NCBI RefSeq assembly: GCF_002813325.1
Contig: NZ_PHUG01000001.1
Coordinates: forward strand, 5,146,001-5,210,000
DNA length: 64,000 bases
Direction of reading: 5' to 3'
DNA from: Janthinobacterium sp. 64
GTDB taxonomy: Bacteria; Pseudomonadota; Gammaproteobacteria; Burkholderiales; Burkholderiaceae_D
Positions 53,047 through 62,496 of this stretch are shown here, in pieces. The notes under the pieces were generated by a model that saw nothing but the letters and a program-made list of their open reading frames with translations, did not search any database and was not told the origin of the DNA. Numbering within the stretch: position 1 is the stretch's first letter; each line of letters begins with the position of its first letter. The translations under genes and the position numbers were made by a program.

Positions 53047-54260
53047 CGCGGGTGGCTGTGCTGGGCGGAGGGATTACGGGCGTGACGACGGCGTATGCGT
53101 TGGTCAAGCGGGGCGTGGACGTGACCCTGATCGAACGCCACCGTTACGCGGCCATGGAAACGTCGTATGCGAACGGCGGGCAATTGTCGGCCTCGCACGC
53201 GGAAGTGTGGAACCACAAGGCAACGATACTGAACGCCCTGAAATGGATGGCGCGGCGCGATGCGCCCTTGCTGCTGCATCCCTGGCCCAGCTGGCACAAG
53301 CTGAGCTGGTTTGCGGAGTTTCTCGCCGCCATGCCGGACTATGAGCGCAACACCATCGCCACGGCGCGCATGGCGATCGCCGCGCGCGCACATTTGTTTG
53401 CGTGGGCGCAAGCGGAAAACATCGACTTCGATCACCGCCGCGCCGGCATCCTGCACGTGTATCGGGACCAGGCCGGCTTCGAGCGGGCGGCCGGCGTGTC
53501 GCGCTTGCTGGCCAAGGGCGGCTTGCAGCGCCGCGCCGTCACGCCGACGGAAATGCGCGCCATTGAACCAGCCTTGCACGGTGACTTTTACGGCGGCTAC
53601 TACACGGACAGCGATTCCACGGGCGACATCCACAAGTTCACGAGCGGCCTGGCCGACGCCTGCGTGCGCCTGGGCGTGGCGTGCCGCTATGGTGCACAGG
53701 TGACGGCGCTGGCGCGCGAGCACGGCAAGGTGCGCGTCTGCGTGGGCGAGGGCAGCACGGTGTTTGACGCCGTCGTCGTCTGCGCGGGCACGGCCAGCCG
53801 CGCCATGGCGGCAAGCCTGGGCGACCATGTCAACGTGTATCCCGTGAAAGGTTACTCGATTACCGTGCAGCTCGATGACGCCGCCAGCCGCGCGGCCGCG
53901 CCACAAGTCAGCCTGCTCGACGACGCGACCAAGCTGGTCAGCAGCCGCCTCGGCGAAGACCGGTTAAGAGTGGCGGGCACGGCTGAATTCAACGGCGTCA
54001 ACTATGACATCCGCGCCGACCGCATCCGCCCGCTGCTGCAGTGGGTGGAGCAGTGTTTTCCTGGCATTAATACGCGCAAGGTGGTGCCGTGGGCGGGCTT
54101 GCGCCCCATGCTGCCGGCCATGCTGCCGAAAGTGGGGCCGGGCAAGGCGCCGGGCGTGTACTACAACACGGGCCACGGCCACCTGGGATGGACCCTGGCG
54201 GCGGCCACGGCGGAGATGGTGGCAGAGGCGCTGCTTAATTCTTCGGCAGCAGATCGCTGA
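53043..54260 (+). CDS. DadA-like D-amino acid dehydrogenase
   Basis: 405 aa from ATG 53043, overlapping the HxlR stop by four bases. N-terminal FAD-binding Rossmann motif: VAVLGGGITGVTTAYAL. ETSYANGGQLSASHAEVWNH and the C-terminal PWAGLRPMLPAMLPKVG with NTGHGHLGWTLAAAT are typical of the small subunit of D-amino acid dehydrogenase. The enzyme oxidises D-amino acids to keto acids and passes electrons to the respiratory chain at the inner membrane face. Its 3' end overlaps a convergent gene by 26 bases. Confidence 0.88.
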   Translation: MTRVAVLGGGITGVTTAYALVKRGVDVTLIERHRYAAMETSYANGGQLSASHAEVWNHKATILNALKWMARRDAPLLLHPWPSWHKLSWFAEFLAAMPDYERNTIATARMAIAARAHLFAWAQAENIDFDHRRAGILHVYRDQAGFERAAGVSRLLAKGGLQRRAVTPTEMRAIEPALHGDFYGGYYTDSDSTGDIHKFTSGLADACVRLGVACRYGAQVTALAREHGKVRVCVGEGSTVFDAVVVCAGTASRAMAASLGDHVNVYPVKGYSITVQLDDAASRAAAPQVSLLDDATKLVSSRLGEDRLRVAGTAEFNGVNYDIRADRIRPLLQWVEQCFPGINTRKVVPWAGLRPMLPAMLPKVGPGKAPGVYYNTGHGHLGWTLAAATAEMVAEALLNSSAADR

Positions 54261-55314
54261 GCGCGGCGCGGCCCTTGACGGTGAGGAAGGGGCCGACCTT
54301 GCTGTACGGTAGTAAAAAGTCGTTTTCGCAGCCGCTGCCGTTCGGGTCTTGCCAGAACGATACGCCTTCCGGTTTCAAGGACAGGTGGAAGCGGCCGCGG
54401 CCGTCGTAATCCGTGCCCTTGCATTCGGCGTCGATGGTCACATTTTTAAAAAGGGCCTGGCGCAGGCGGTCCGGCAATGCGGCCTTGTCGTCGCCACCGC
54501 TGGCGCTGGCGCCAAACCAGTTCCACACATCCGTTTCCTGGCCCGTTTTCACGTCCCAGGTGCGGAACTTGATGGAAATGCCGCTGGCGCCATAGCCGGC
54601 CGCCCAGCGGTAGAACTTCACCGTCACCCAGCGCGGCGACCAGTAGGTGGGATCCGCATACACTTCGTCTTCTGTCGTGAAACCGTTGCGGCCCAGGTAT
54701 TCGCGGCGCGTGGCATAGAAATCGGCCAGGTCTTGTTTGTTCTTCGCCAGCACGGCGCGCAGCTGCGCATTGATTTTTGCCACGCCGTCGCCGGGCGCCA
54801 TCAATTCCACCGTGATGGTATCGCCCACTTGCAGATTGCGGTATTGCTTGCCTTCGAAGGTGACGGGTTTGCTGACCTTGGTGGCGGGAAAGTCTTCCAG
54901 CGCCAGGTTGTAGGCGTCGCTGGCGCAGGATGGATGGTCGCGGTCGCCTGCCGCTTCCAGCAGGGTCAAGGCCAGGGGCAGGGTCTTGCCGTTTTTCGGG
55001 GCCGTCCACGTGCCGGTGAGCTTGCCACCTTGCGGCGCATTCAATGACCATGTGCCCGTCGTATCTCCCTTGGCATCGGATTCGCTCCAGTCGCTCTTGC
55101 CGTTCGGCTTGGCCAGCATGATCGGTGTCTTGTAGCGCGTGTAGTAATAATTGCCGCTGCGGTCAGAGCCTTGCGTGGGACTGGGCTGGTTGAAGCAAGC
55201 GACGATATTGGCCTTGCCCAGCGTGCCCTGCCACACCCCTTGCACGGGCGCATCACCAGCCATGGCGATATGGAAGGCGGGCAGGGTCAGGCAAGCAAAC
55301 AGAAAGCGGCGCAT
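54235..55314 (-). CDS. Exported hypothetical protein, 359 aa
   Basis: Signal peptide MRRFLFACLTLPAFHIAMAG with cleavage after AMA. The mature part has two halves: a beta-rich N-terminal region (VQGVWQGTLGKANIVACFNQ, TGTWSLNAPQGGKLTGTWTA) and a C-terminal region (PTYWSPRWVTVKFYRWAAGY, FHLSLKPEGVSFWQD) that resembles the periplasmic DUF3298/RsiV-like fold. Likely periplasmic; function unknown. Converges with the dadA-like gene. Confidence 0.75.
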   Translation of the reverse strand: MRRFLFACLTLPAFHIAMAGDAPVQGVWQGTLGKANIVACFNQPSPTQGSDRSGNYYYTRYKTPIMLAKPNGKSDWSESDAKGDTTGTWSLNAPQGGKLTGTWTAPKNGKTLPLALTLLEAAGDRDHPSCASDAYNLALEDFPATKVSKPVTFEGKQYRNLQVGDTITVELMAPGDGVAKINAQLRAVLAKNKQDLADFYATRREYLGRNGFTTEDEVYADPTYWSPRWVTVKFYRWAAGYGASGISIKFRTWDVKTGQETDVWNWFGASASGGDDKAALPDRLRQALFKNVTIDAECKGTDYDGRGRFHLSLKPEGVSFWQDPNGSGCENDFLLPYSKVGPFLTVKGRAALSDLLPKN

Positions 55315-55381
55315 CGGTTAATCCTCTCGTGGGCGAAGGCCGATTCTACATGGCCGCGCCCACGAAATGCCGCACGTCAAG

Positions 55382-56416
55382 CTATGCGCCGGGGCGCTCC
55401 TGCGCCACCACGGCCATCGCCGCTCCCAGGTATTGCAGCATGGCGGCGTCGACGAAGCTGCCTTCCATCAGACGCGGTTCCTGCTGGTGCGCCTGGCGGA
55501 ACTTCAGCTGCGTGGCCGGGTCCGTGCCCGCGTAGGAGCGGAACAGCTCCAGCCACTGCCGCGCCAGTTGCAGCACGGCCGGATCGGTGGGCGGCGTGCG
55601 CGCATCGATGGCGGCGCGCACGGCGGCGATCAGGGCTGGCCACTCGCCCGAGCGCTTGCCGTAGTTGGCGAGTAAATACGCATACTCCTGCTCATTGAGG
55701 AAAGGCCGGTACAGCGCCATGCGCGAGGCATTGAAAGCGGCGAGGATGAATTGCATCAGGTCCGCATCGATGCTGGTCGTCGCTTGCATCGACGGTTCCT
55801 GCGCGTGCATGTCGTTCAGCCGCGCGAACAGGCCCGGATGGGCGCCCGTGTCGCGCACCAGCTTGACCATCCATTGCGTGGCCAGCGCTTGCGCTGGCGC
55901 ATCGTTCGGGTTGGCGCCCGCATCCCTGGCGGCGCGCACTCTCGCTACCAGTTCTTTCCATTCCTGTTCCACGGCGCTATCTGTCAGCAGCGGCAGTTGC
56001 TGCAATTCTTCTTGACTAAAATATTTGTCGTACATGGTCATCAACTCCATAGTAGTGAGCCACTCGGCCAGTTCCGGCGCCTGCCCCTGCGCCAGTTGCG
56101 CCTGCAAGGTGCGCAGGCGCTCGCGCAGGGTGGACGCCTGCGCGATCTGGCGCTCCAGCATGGCGATCTGCTGCGCCACGATGGAGGAGAGCGGCAGATC
56201 CGGGCCGGCGAGTGCGTTGGCGATATCGGCCAGCGACAACCCGAACTTGCGCAGCGCCATGATCCGGTGCAGCCGGTCCATGTCGCCGTGCTGGTACAGG
56301 CGGTAGCCAGCGGGCGTGCGCGCCGAAGGCGAGAGCAGGCCGATGCTGTCGTAGTGGTGCAGGGTGCGGATGGTCAGGCCCGTGAGCCTGGCCAGTTCAC
56401 CGATTTTCAACAGCAT
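55382..56416 (-). CDS. MerR-family regulator with long ligand-binding domain
   Basis: 344 aa from ATG 56416 with AAGGAG upstream. N-terminal MerR HTH: LLKIGELARLTGLTIRTLHH, then DSIGLLSPSARTPAGYRLY and a dimer coiled coil (IVAQQIAMLERQIAQASTLR). The C-terminal 200 residues form a TipAS-like antibiotic-sensing domain (MYDKYFSQEELQQLP, followed by a second related half). It probably binds an organic ligand and activates efflux or stress genes, including itself through the dyad just upstream. Confidence 0.85.
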   Translation of the reverse strand: MLLKIGELARLTGLTIRTLHHYDSIGLLSPSARTPAGYRLYQHGDMDRLHRIMALRKFGLSLADIANALAGPDLPLSSIVAQQIAMLERQIAQASTLRERLRTLQAQLAQGQAPELAEWLTTMELMTMYDKYFSQEELQQLPLLTDSAVEQEWKELVARVRAARDAGANPNDAPAQALATQWMVKLVRDTGAHPGLFARLNDMHAQEPSMQATTSIDADLMQFILAAFNASRMALYRPFLNEQEYAYLLANYGKRSGEWPALIAAVRAAIDARTPPTDPAVLQLARQWLELFRSYAGTDPATQLKFRQAHQQEPRLMEGSFVDAAMLQYLGAAMAVVAQERPGA

Positions 56417-56455
56417 GGCGTACTCCTTTCCTGGTGCGTACACACAGCATCGATC

Positions 56456-56470
56456 CTGACGTAACGTCAG
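56456..56470 (-). promoter_or_regulatory. Perfect dyad in the MerR gene promoter
   Basis: CTGACGTAACGTCAG is a perfect 6-bp inverted repeat around three bases, directly after a TTGACC -35-like hexamer on the minus strand. MerR proteins bind such dyads in stretched promoter spacers. It lies 40 bases from the MerR start codon. Confidence 0.65.
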
Positions 56471-56485
56471 GGTCAAGGGAAATGT

Positions 56486-57397
56486 TCAATCGATCGTCAG
56501 CCGTTGCCGCAATTCCTGCAGCAGGGTGCCCGTTTTTGGCGTCAGCTGGCGCGCCAGCGGCCAGGCCAGGTACAGGGGCAAGCCTGGCGTGGCCAGCTGT
56601 GGCAGGACTGCCACGATGGCGCCCGTCGCCAGGTGTTCCTGCACCAGCCAGGTGGCCAGCTGTGCCACCCCCAAGCCAGCCAGCACGGCGGCCGTGCGCG
56701 CCTCCGCGTCGCCCACCGTCATGCGCGGCGACGCCAGGCGGTATTCCACTTGTCCACCGTCATCGCCGGGGAACAGCCACGGCATGGGCGAGCCGTCGCC
56801 GCGTCCGTAGGCAATGCAGTCGTGCTGCTCCAGATCCGTGATGGAGGCGGGCGTGCCGCGCCGCGCCAGGTAGGCGGGCGCCGCGCACAGGATCAGGCGT
56901 TCCTCGCCCAGGTGCATCTGTCCCAGCGCGGCCGGCCAGTGCGAGGGCGCGCCGATGCGCACGGCGATATCGATGCGTTCCTCGAACAGGTCGACGAAGC
57001 GGTCGCTGAATGCGATCGACGGCTGCAGCTGCGGATATTTTTCGCACAGTTCGATCAGCGTCGGCATCACGCGCAGGCGGCCATACGATGCGGGCACGCC
57101 GATGCGCACCTTGCCGGCCAGTTCCGCCGCGTGTTCGCCCAGCACGTCTTCCGCATCCATCAGTTCCTGCAGCACGCGCTTGCAGGTGGCGTAGTAGGCG
57201 CGGCCAGCGTCGCTCAGTTTCAGCCGGCGCGTGCTGCGCTCGAACAGCAGCACGCCCAGCCGTTCTTCCAGCCGCGCCACGCTTTTGCTCACGGCTGAGC
57301 TGCTCAGGTGCAGGCGCTCGGCCGCCCTGGTAAAACTGCCTGCGTCGGCCGTGGCGAGGAAGGGCGTGAGGCCCTTTAAATGTTCCGATGAAAACAT
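56486..57397 (-). CDS. LysR-family transcription regulator
   Basis: 303 aa from ATG 57397; the frame to 57682 is a shadow of the divergent gene. The winged HTH is FLATADAGSFTRAAERLHLS and SSAVSKSVARLEERLGVLLF, followed by a two-lobe effector domain (KVRIGVPASYGRLRVMPTL, RIDIAVRIGAP, GLGVAQLATWLVQEHL). It diverges from an SDR gene 97 bases away and most likely regulates it. Confidence 0.9.
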   Translation of the reverse strand: MFSSEHLKGLTPFLATADAGSFTRAAERLHLSSSAVSKSVARLEERLGVLLFERSTRRLKLSDAGRAYYATCKRVLQELMDAEDVLGEHAAELAGKVRIGVPASYGRLRVMPTLIELCEKYPQLQPSIAFSDRFVDLFEERIDIAVRIGAPSHWPAALGQMHLGEERLILCAAPAYLARRGTPASITDLEQHDCIAYGRGDGSPMPWLFPGDDGGQVEYRLASPRMTVGDAEARTAAVLAGLGVAQLATWLVQEHLATGAIVAVLPQLATPGLPLYLAWPLARQLTPKTGTLLQELRQRLTID

Positions 57398-57494
57398 GAT
57401 CCGCGAATTTTTTTCATGAATAGAGTGAAATAGTATCGCGGATAAGAATTTTGGTCGCGGATATGATGGGTTTTTCTTTCGGAGGCTTTCTAAC

Positions 57495-58562
57495 ATGCAA
57501 AAACACGCCCTCATCATCGGCGCCAGCGGCGTCATCGGCAGCAAGCTGGCCACGCATCTGCTCGGCGAAGGCTGGCAGGTAACGGGCGTTTCGCGCGGCC
57601 GCACGCCCGTGCCTGCCGGCTGCGCGGCTCTGCCGCTCGATGCGACGGATGGCGCTGCCGTCGCCACCGCCCTGGCGGACATTGATGCCAGTCACGTCTT
57701 TTTTACAGCCTGGGCGCGCCAGGCCAACGAGCAGGAAAACATCCGCGTCAACGGCGCCATGGTGGCCAATGTGCTGGCCGCGCTGGGGCCGAACGGTCGC
57801 TTGCGCCACGCGGCGCTGGTGACGGGTCTCAAGCATTACCTGGGACCGTTCGACGCGTATGGCCAGGGAACAGTGCCCGTGACGCCATTTCGCGAAGAGC
57901 AGGGCCGCCAGGACGTCGAGAATTTTTACTATGCGCAGGAAGACCGCCTGTTTGAAGCGGCCGCGCAGTACGGCTTCACGTGGAGCGTGCACCGGCCGCA
58001 CACCATCATCGGCTATGCGCTGGGTAACGCCATGAACATGGGCCTGACCCTGGCCGTGTACGCGACTCTGTGCAAGGCCAGCGGCCAGCCTTTTGTGTTT
58101 CCCGGTTCACCCGCGCAGTGGCACGGTTTGTCCGATATGACGGACGCGGGCCAGATCGCGCGCCACTTGGCGTGGGCGGCGGACAGCCCTTGCGCGCGCA
58201 ATGAAGATTTTAATATCGTCAATGGCGACGTGTTCCGCTGGAAGTGGCTGTGGCCCCGCCTGGCCGCGTATTTCGGCATCGCGGCGGCGGATCTTCCGCA
58301 GACCATGGCGCCGCTGGCCGGTCGCATGCAGGATGCGCCCGCGCAATGGCGTGCCATTGCGCAGCAGCACGGCCTGGCGGAGCTTGATGTCGGCCGTCTC
58401 GCTTCCTGGTGGCATACGGATGCCGATCTGGGGCGGCCGATGGAAGTGATGACGGACATGGGCAAGAGCCGCAAGGCGGGCTTCCTTGATTATCAGGATA
58501 CGCAGGATGCGTTTTTCAATCTGTTCGAGAAATTGAAGGCGGAACGCGTCATTCCGCGCTGA
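57495..58562 (+). CDS. SDR-family reductase, progesterone 5-beta-reductase-like
   Basis: 355 aa from ATG 57495 with GGAGG upstream. The N-terminal Rossmann motif is HALIIGASGVIGSKLATHLL; VFFTAWARQANEQENIRVNG, LVTGLKHYLGPF and FYYAQEDRLFEAA match the atypical PRISE/iridoid-synthase SDR group, where YxxxK is replaced by a Tyr/Lys arrangement around TGLKHY and FYYAQED. It uses NAD(P)H to reduce enones. The LysR gene opposite is the likely regulator, and a REP-like repeat follows. Confidence 0.85.
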   Translation: MQKHALIIGASGVIGSKLATHLLGEGWQVTGVSRGRTPVPAGCAALPLDATDGAAVATALADIDASHVFFTAWARQANEQENIRVNGAMVANVLAALGPNGRLRHAALVTGLKHYLGPFDAYGQGTVPVTPFREEQGRQDVENFYYAQEDRLFEAAAQYGFTWSVHRPHTIIGYALGNAMNMGLTLAVYATLCKASGQPFVFPGSPAQWHGLSDMTDAGQIARHLAWAADSPCARNEDFNIVNGDVFRWKWLWPRLAAYFGIAAADLPQTMAPLAGRMQDAPAQWRAIAQQHGLAELDVGRLASWWHTDADLGRPMEVMTDMGKSRKAGFLDYQDTQDAFFNLFEKLKAERVIPR

Positions 58563-58583
58563 CCCGGTCGCGGCCAACCATGT

Positions 58584-58673
58584 TGTCGGCTTACGCCGTT
58601 CCGGCTAAACCGACCTACCGGGCCATCGTGGTAGTGCGTAGGTCGGCTTAGCGCGCAAGCGCGTAAGCCGACA
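58584..58673. repeat. REP-like nested palindrome in the host chromosome
   Basis: Outer arms TGTCGGCTTACGC (58584-58596) and GCGTAAGCCGACA (58661-58673), inner arms CCGACCTAC (58610-58618) and GTAGGTCGG (58638-58646). This is the nested two-unit design of intergenic REP/BIME elements. It lies between two convergent genes and may also act as a terminator. Confidence 0.7.
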
Positions 58674-58678
58674 TGCTG

Positions 58679-59623
58679 CTATTCGGGCTTGCGCCGCTCC
58701 TGCGCCCGCTGCCATTCCAGCCCCGGCCTATCGACGCGAAATTGCAGCAGCCGCCCCTGCACCACTTCCGTCACGTAGGCCGTGCGGCCATCGGGGCCGC
58801 CGAAGGTGATGTTGCTGGGCTTGGCGCCGGGCACGCTGATCTCGCGCAGGATGCGGCCCTGCGGCGAGAGTTTGACGACGCTGCCCTTGCCGTAGCGCGT
58901 CACGTACAGGTTGCCATCGACGTCCACGCGCATGCCGTCCATGCCGAAATCGTCGAACTTGATCAGCAATCGCTTGCCGCTCAGGCTGCCATCGGCGGCG
59001 ATGTCGTACATCCAGATATTGCGCTGCACGCTTTCATTGACATACAAGATCTTGCCGTCCGGGCTGACCTCGATGCCGTTGGCCGTGCCCATGGTGTCGA
59101 GCGCCAGGGTCACCGTGCCGTCTTGCGCGATGCGCCACACGCGGCCCGTGTTTTCCTTCCAGTTCGGGTCGCTCGCATACAGCACGTCGTCGGCCGTGAT
59201 GGCGATGTCGTTCGGCTGCGTCATGCGCGGTTCGCGCGCGTGGATGGTCAGCGCGCGCGTGGCCGGGTCGACCAGGTAAATCGTGTGCTCCATGTAGTCG
59301 GCCAGATACATCTGTCCGCGGCTGCCGAAGCGGATGCCGTTGGCGATGCTGGTGCCGGGCAAGGTCAGGTACACCTCGCCAGTGCCGCCGGGGCTGACCT
59401 TGCCGATGGTTTGCTGGCGCGCAAAGTTGACGGCATAGATATTGCCATCCGCATCCACGGCCGGCCCTTCGATGCCCTTGGTAAAGGAATGCGCGGGCGT
59501 GAAGGTGGTGGCGAGGAACAGCGTTTCGTGCGCGGGCTGGCTGGCGCAGGCGGACAGGCTGGCCAGCGCGGCGGCCAGCACGGCGGTGCGCAGCGCCGGC
59601 AGGGCGTATCGGGTATGGAGCAT
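58679..59623 (-). CDS. SMP-30/gluconolactonase-like lipoprotein
   Basis: 314 aa from ATG 59623. The signal ends with lipobox LASLSACAS (Cys lipidated). The beta-propeller of the SMP-30/gluconolactonase/LRE family follows, with repeating segments VDADGNIYAVNFARQQTIGK, FGSRGQMYLADYMEHTIYLV, NDIAITADDVLYASDPNWK, VSPDGKILYVNES and VDVDGNLYVTRYGKGSVVKL; Asn and Asp in NDIAIT and DVDGNLYV are likely metal ligands. Probably an envelope-anchored lactonase; substrate unknown. Confidence 0.85.
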   Translation of the reverse strand: MLHTRYALPALRTAVLAAALASLSACASQPAHETLFLATTFTPAHSFTKGIEGPAVDADGNIYAVNFARQQTIGKVSPGGTGEVYLTLPGTSIANGIRFGSRGQMYLADYMEHTIYLVDPATRALTIHAREPRMTQPNDIAITADDVLYASDPNWKENTGRVWRIAQDGTVTLALDTMGTANGIEVSPDGKILYVNESVQRNIWMYDIAADGSLSGKRLLIKFDDFGMDGMRVDVDGNLYVTRYGKGSVVKLSPQGRILREISVPGAKPSNITFGGPDGRTAYVTEVVQGRLLQFRVDRPGLEWQRAQERRKPE

Positions 59624-59686
59624 CAGTGATCTCTGTATGGCAAAGGTGGCGTATGGTACCCGACGCGCGCCGGCCGGGGCGCCTGG

Positions 59687-59929
59687 CTAGGCGGCCACCA
59701 CGACGATGTCGGGGAAGTCGTCTTGCCAGCCGGCCCATTCGTCTTGCAGATGCGCGTGCATGCCGGGGCTCTCTTGCGCCTGCTCAAAGGTGTCCGCGCT
59801 GGCCAGCAGAAAATGGGCGATGGCGCGCAGGGTGGCCGGGCCGGCCTGGATGGTCACGTCGGAGCAGGGCAGCGGACGTTCTGTGGCCTCGTCTTGCAGG
59901 TAGCAGTGCAGCGATAAATGTGTGGTCAT
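59687..59929 (-). CDS. Small protein, Imm32-like immunity candidate
   Basis: 80 aa from ATG 59929. The segment TLRAIAHFLLASADTFEQAQ then HAHLQDEWAGW resembles short immunity proteins of polymorphic toxin systems (Imm32-like: a helix with LxxLAxFLL followed by His/Asp-rich end). It follows, after a five-base gap, a 249-aa gene on the same strand. No toxin gene is visible in the window. Assignment is tentative. Confidence 0.5.
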   Translation of the reverse strand: MTTHLSLHCYLQDEATERPLPCSDVTIQAGPATLRAIAHFLLASADTFEQAQESPGMHAHLQDEWAGWQDDFPDIVVVAA

Positions 59930-59934
59930 GAGGT

Positions 59935-60684
59935 TCAGTTGTTGATGTAGGCGCCCAGCATGGCGTGTGCGTTCAGTGCGGCGCGGGCCGCGTCCAGTTC
60001 TTCGGGCTGCAGGTACCAGAAGAGCCAGCCGGCATGGTCTTCACAGCGGCCGTGGGCTTGCATCGCAGCGCGCAGCGCTTGCCGGCGCTCGGGCGGCAGC
60101 GCATCCAGTCGGGCTTGCGTAAAACCATTGATGGGATAGACATCGCGCAGGTGCGCATCTTGCAGCCCGCGCCGCTTGATGGCGGCCCAGTTATTTGCGG
60201 GGCAAGGAATGCCAAAGGTCATCGGATGGGCCTCGTCGAGCTGCCGGTAGCCGAGCGCGTAGCCGGTGCCATAGCCCTGCGTTTCAGCGTAGCAGTACAT
60301 ATACTCGCAATGCTCGAACAGACCGGCTATGGCCCGCGCAGCGTCGAACAACGGCGCCAGCGCAAGCTTGCTGGCGCGTATGGCCAGCACGAACAACGAG
60401 CCCGATGAATACACGACAAGCGCGTCGCAGTTGGTGGCCTCGTCGGCTTCGTCGGGCGGCACGATGCGCGGTGAAAACAGCTCGATGCTGTCGGTCTCTG
60501 GCGCAAACAGCATCTTCTCGTAATTTCGCTGTGAGAACTTGACGACCTTGCCGCGCTTGTTGCCATAGCGCTCGACGGGTTCGCCGATGTGTGCGAACCA
60601 GGCAAACAGCTGGGCGCTGGCTGCGGCGGCGATGAAGGGGCTATCTTTCTTGAATTCGCCTACCAGGAAGTGATATTGATCCAT
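59935..60684 (-). CDS. Hypothetical protein, 249 aa, possible immunity protein
   Basis: ATG 60684 begins MDQYHFLVGEFKKDSPFIAA. The protein is soluble, with a central SSGSLFVLAIRASKLALAPL and many aromatic residues (CEYMYCYAETQGYGTGYALG). The style and size agree with Imm-type proteins encoded in pairs, and it is almost joined to the small Imm32-like gene. No known motif proves this. Host-like GC. Confidence 0.6.
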   Translation of the reverse strand: MDQYHFLVGEFKKDSPFIAAAASAQLFAWFAHIGEPVERYGNKRGKVVKFSQRNYEKMLFAPETDSIELFSPRIVPPDEADEATNCDALVVYSSGSLFVLAIRASKLALAPLFDAARAIAGLFEHCEYMYCYAETQGYGTGYALGYRQLDEAHPMTFGIPCPANNWAAIKRRGLQDAHLRDVYPINGFTQARLDALPPERRQALRAAMQAHGRCEDHAGWLFWYLQPEELDAARAALNAHAMLGAYINN

Positions 60685-60934
60685 GTGTCGTCAGAGTAAA
60701 TGGGCAACGCGCATGATGCCATGTGCCGGCAGCTGGCGCTAGCGTGCGCACCGCAGGGATGGCGTCGGACGGGCGGGATGGAAAAAGATGCGCGACTGGA
60801 CGGCGCAATGGCCGGCTTGAGGCGTATGATGGAAATACGGATGTGGTTGCCGCAAGGCAGTGCGACCGGCATGGACCCCACATCTTGCAGGTTTTTTTTC
60901 GTGGTTTTGGCAGCAATGACAACGAGGAGACATC

Positions 60935-61177
60935 ATGGACAAACCCGAATTCATCCTGGCCGCCAAGGCCATGGAAACGCTTGAGATGTATCAAACGTTT
61001 TATGGTCACTCCAGCGAATACCAGGCGCACCAGCAGGAAGTATTGAAATTGCTGCGCCACAAGGGTGCCTCCCTGCTCGTGTCCGAGCATGGCCCGGCGA
61101 AGTTCCTGCTGGCCTTTGCTGATGCTCTGGAGGTGTCGAACTTGCCGGGCGAGTATGTTCCGCTCAGCCGCAGGTAG
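60935..61177 (+). CDS. Hypothetical protein, 80 aa
   Basis: ATG 60935 has GAGGAGAC upstream, an excellent ribosome site. Product MDKPEFILAAKAMETLEMYQ with a helical centre (EYQAHQQEVLKLLRHKGASL) and a short C-terminal tail; no signal peptide. Function unknown. The opposite-strand frame is a shadow. Confidence 0.65.
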   Translation: MDKPEFILAAKAMETLEMYQTFYGHSSEYQAHQQEVLKLLRHKGASLLVSEHGPAKFLLAFADALEVSNLPGEYVPLSRR

Positions 61178-61215
61178 GGCGAACCCACCCCGCCCCGGCA
61201 GGTGAGCGCGTGCGG

Positions 61216-62367
61216 CTAGCCGTTCGCTCCGTCGTTCAGCGATACTCTGGGCAGGCGCACGGTAAATATCGTGCCGCTTTCCAGGCTGGACTCGGCGCCG
61301 ATGGTGCCGCCATGCGCGCTGGCGATTTCACGCGCGATAAACAGGCCCAGGCCGATACTGGTGGCGTTGGGCGCCTTGTGGTCGTCGGAAATGGCCAGCT
61401 GTACCAGCGGATCGAAAATGCTCTTCAGCGCAGCCTCCGGGATCTGGCGGCCGAAATTCTTCACTTGCACCACGGCCGTATCGGCGTCGCCGCAGGCCGA
61501 GATGCTCACCGGCTGGTCGTCGGTCCGGTATTGCGCGGCATTGTTGAGCAAATTGGAAAACAGCTGGGCCAGGCGGGCCGCATCGAAGTCGCCGATCATC
61601 TCGCCCGTGGTGCTCAGTTCAAACTTGCACTGCGGGTGAGCGGCCGAGGCATCCTCGACGGCTGTCTTGCAGATTTCCCCCAGGTCGCCCAGGCTGGGAG
61701 AAATGGGCATGCGTCCCCCCAGTTGCGTCCTGGCAAATTCCAGCAGATCGTTGACCATGGTGGTCATGGTGGCCGCGCTGCGGGCAACCCGTGCCCCGAT
61801 CTGCACCGTGGAAGCGGAGGTCGCGCTTGGCCGGCTCAGCAGCGCACCGGCCATCGTCATCGTGCTCAGCGGACTGCGCAGATCGTGGCTGAGGATGGCG
61901 AGAAAAGTATTGCGGGTGCGGTCGCTCTGCTGCGAGTAGCGTATCGCCGATTCCTGCAGCGCCTGGTCGATCGCTTCATTGAAGCGCAAGATGTCGTCCG
62001 TCGCCGTTTTCGTCGTCACCGACACCTGTGCCATCCACAAACGCAGAACGCTGGCCCGCATCGCGCGAAATTCTGCCGTCAGTTGCGGCAGCGTGAAGCC
62101 GATCTGCTGGCGCAGCGAACCATGCGTGGCCGCTGCCGTTTCCTTGCCCGTGATTTCCGACACGCCCGTGGTCGATTTCTTTTTCCGCTGCGCCGCGTTC
62201 TCGATGACATCCATGTCGCGCACGATGGTTTCCAGCATCTGCTTCGCATGATCGCGCAATTCGGCTTTCGAGATGGCGGCGCCAGGAATGGAAAGCGACC
62301 TGGCGAAGAGTTCCCACTCTTGCAGGATCGGCTCCAGATGGCCGGTAATAAAGCGCGATAGTTTCAC
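61216..62367 (-). CDS. Soluble histidine kinase with RsbRD-like N-terminal domain
   Basis: 383 aa from ATG 62367. The N-terminal helical domain (FITGHLEPILQEWELFARSL, DHAKQMLETIVRDMDVIENA) is of the RsbRD type. The H-box is TFLAILSHDLRSPLSTMTMA (His near 163), then HATPase_c with FSNLLNNAAQYR, PLVQLAI, IGLGLFIAREIASAHGGTIG. It lacks transmembrane segments. No response regulator is adjacent, so it is an orphan kinase, perhaps of the general stress type. Confidence 0.88.
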   Translation of the reverse strand: MKLSRFITGHLEPILQEWELFARSLSIPGAAISKAELRDHAKQMLETIVRDMDVIENAAQRKKKSTTGVSEITGKETAAATHGSLRQQIGFTLPQLTAEFRAMRASVLRLWMAQVSVTTKTATDDILRFNEAIDQALQESAIRYSQQSDRTRNTFLAILSHDLRSPLSTMTMAGALLSRPSATSASTVQIGARVARSAATMTTMVNDLLEFARTQLGGRMPISPSLGDLGEICKTAVEDASAAHPQCKFELSTTGEMIGDFDAARLAQLFSNLLNNAAQYRTDDQPVSISACGDADTAVVQVKNFGRQIPEAALKSIFDPLVQLAISDDHKAPNATSIGLGLFIAREIASAHGGTIGAESSLESGTIFTVRLPRVSLNDGANG

Positions 62368-62496
62368 TGTGGGCCAATGCGGTGATGGAAGAAGCGCCAG
62401 TGTACGCTGTTGAGGTGAGGGATGGCGGATTGGGGTCTGCTCCGGGTGTCATCGACGTGTGACCCAGCAATTCAAGTGCAGGTAAGGGCATTGACT

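Noticed and set aside
52824..53906. 360-codon minus-strand frame opposite HxlR and dadA
   Set aside because: Both plus-strand genes have complete family motifs; the reverse frame has none.
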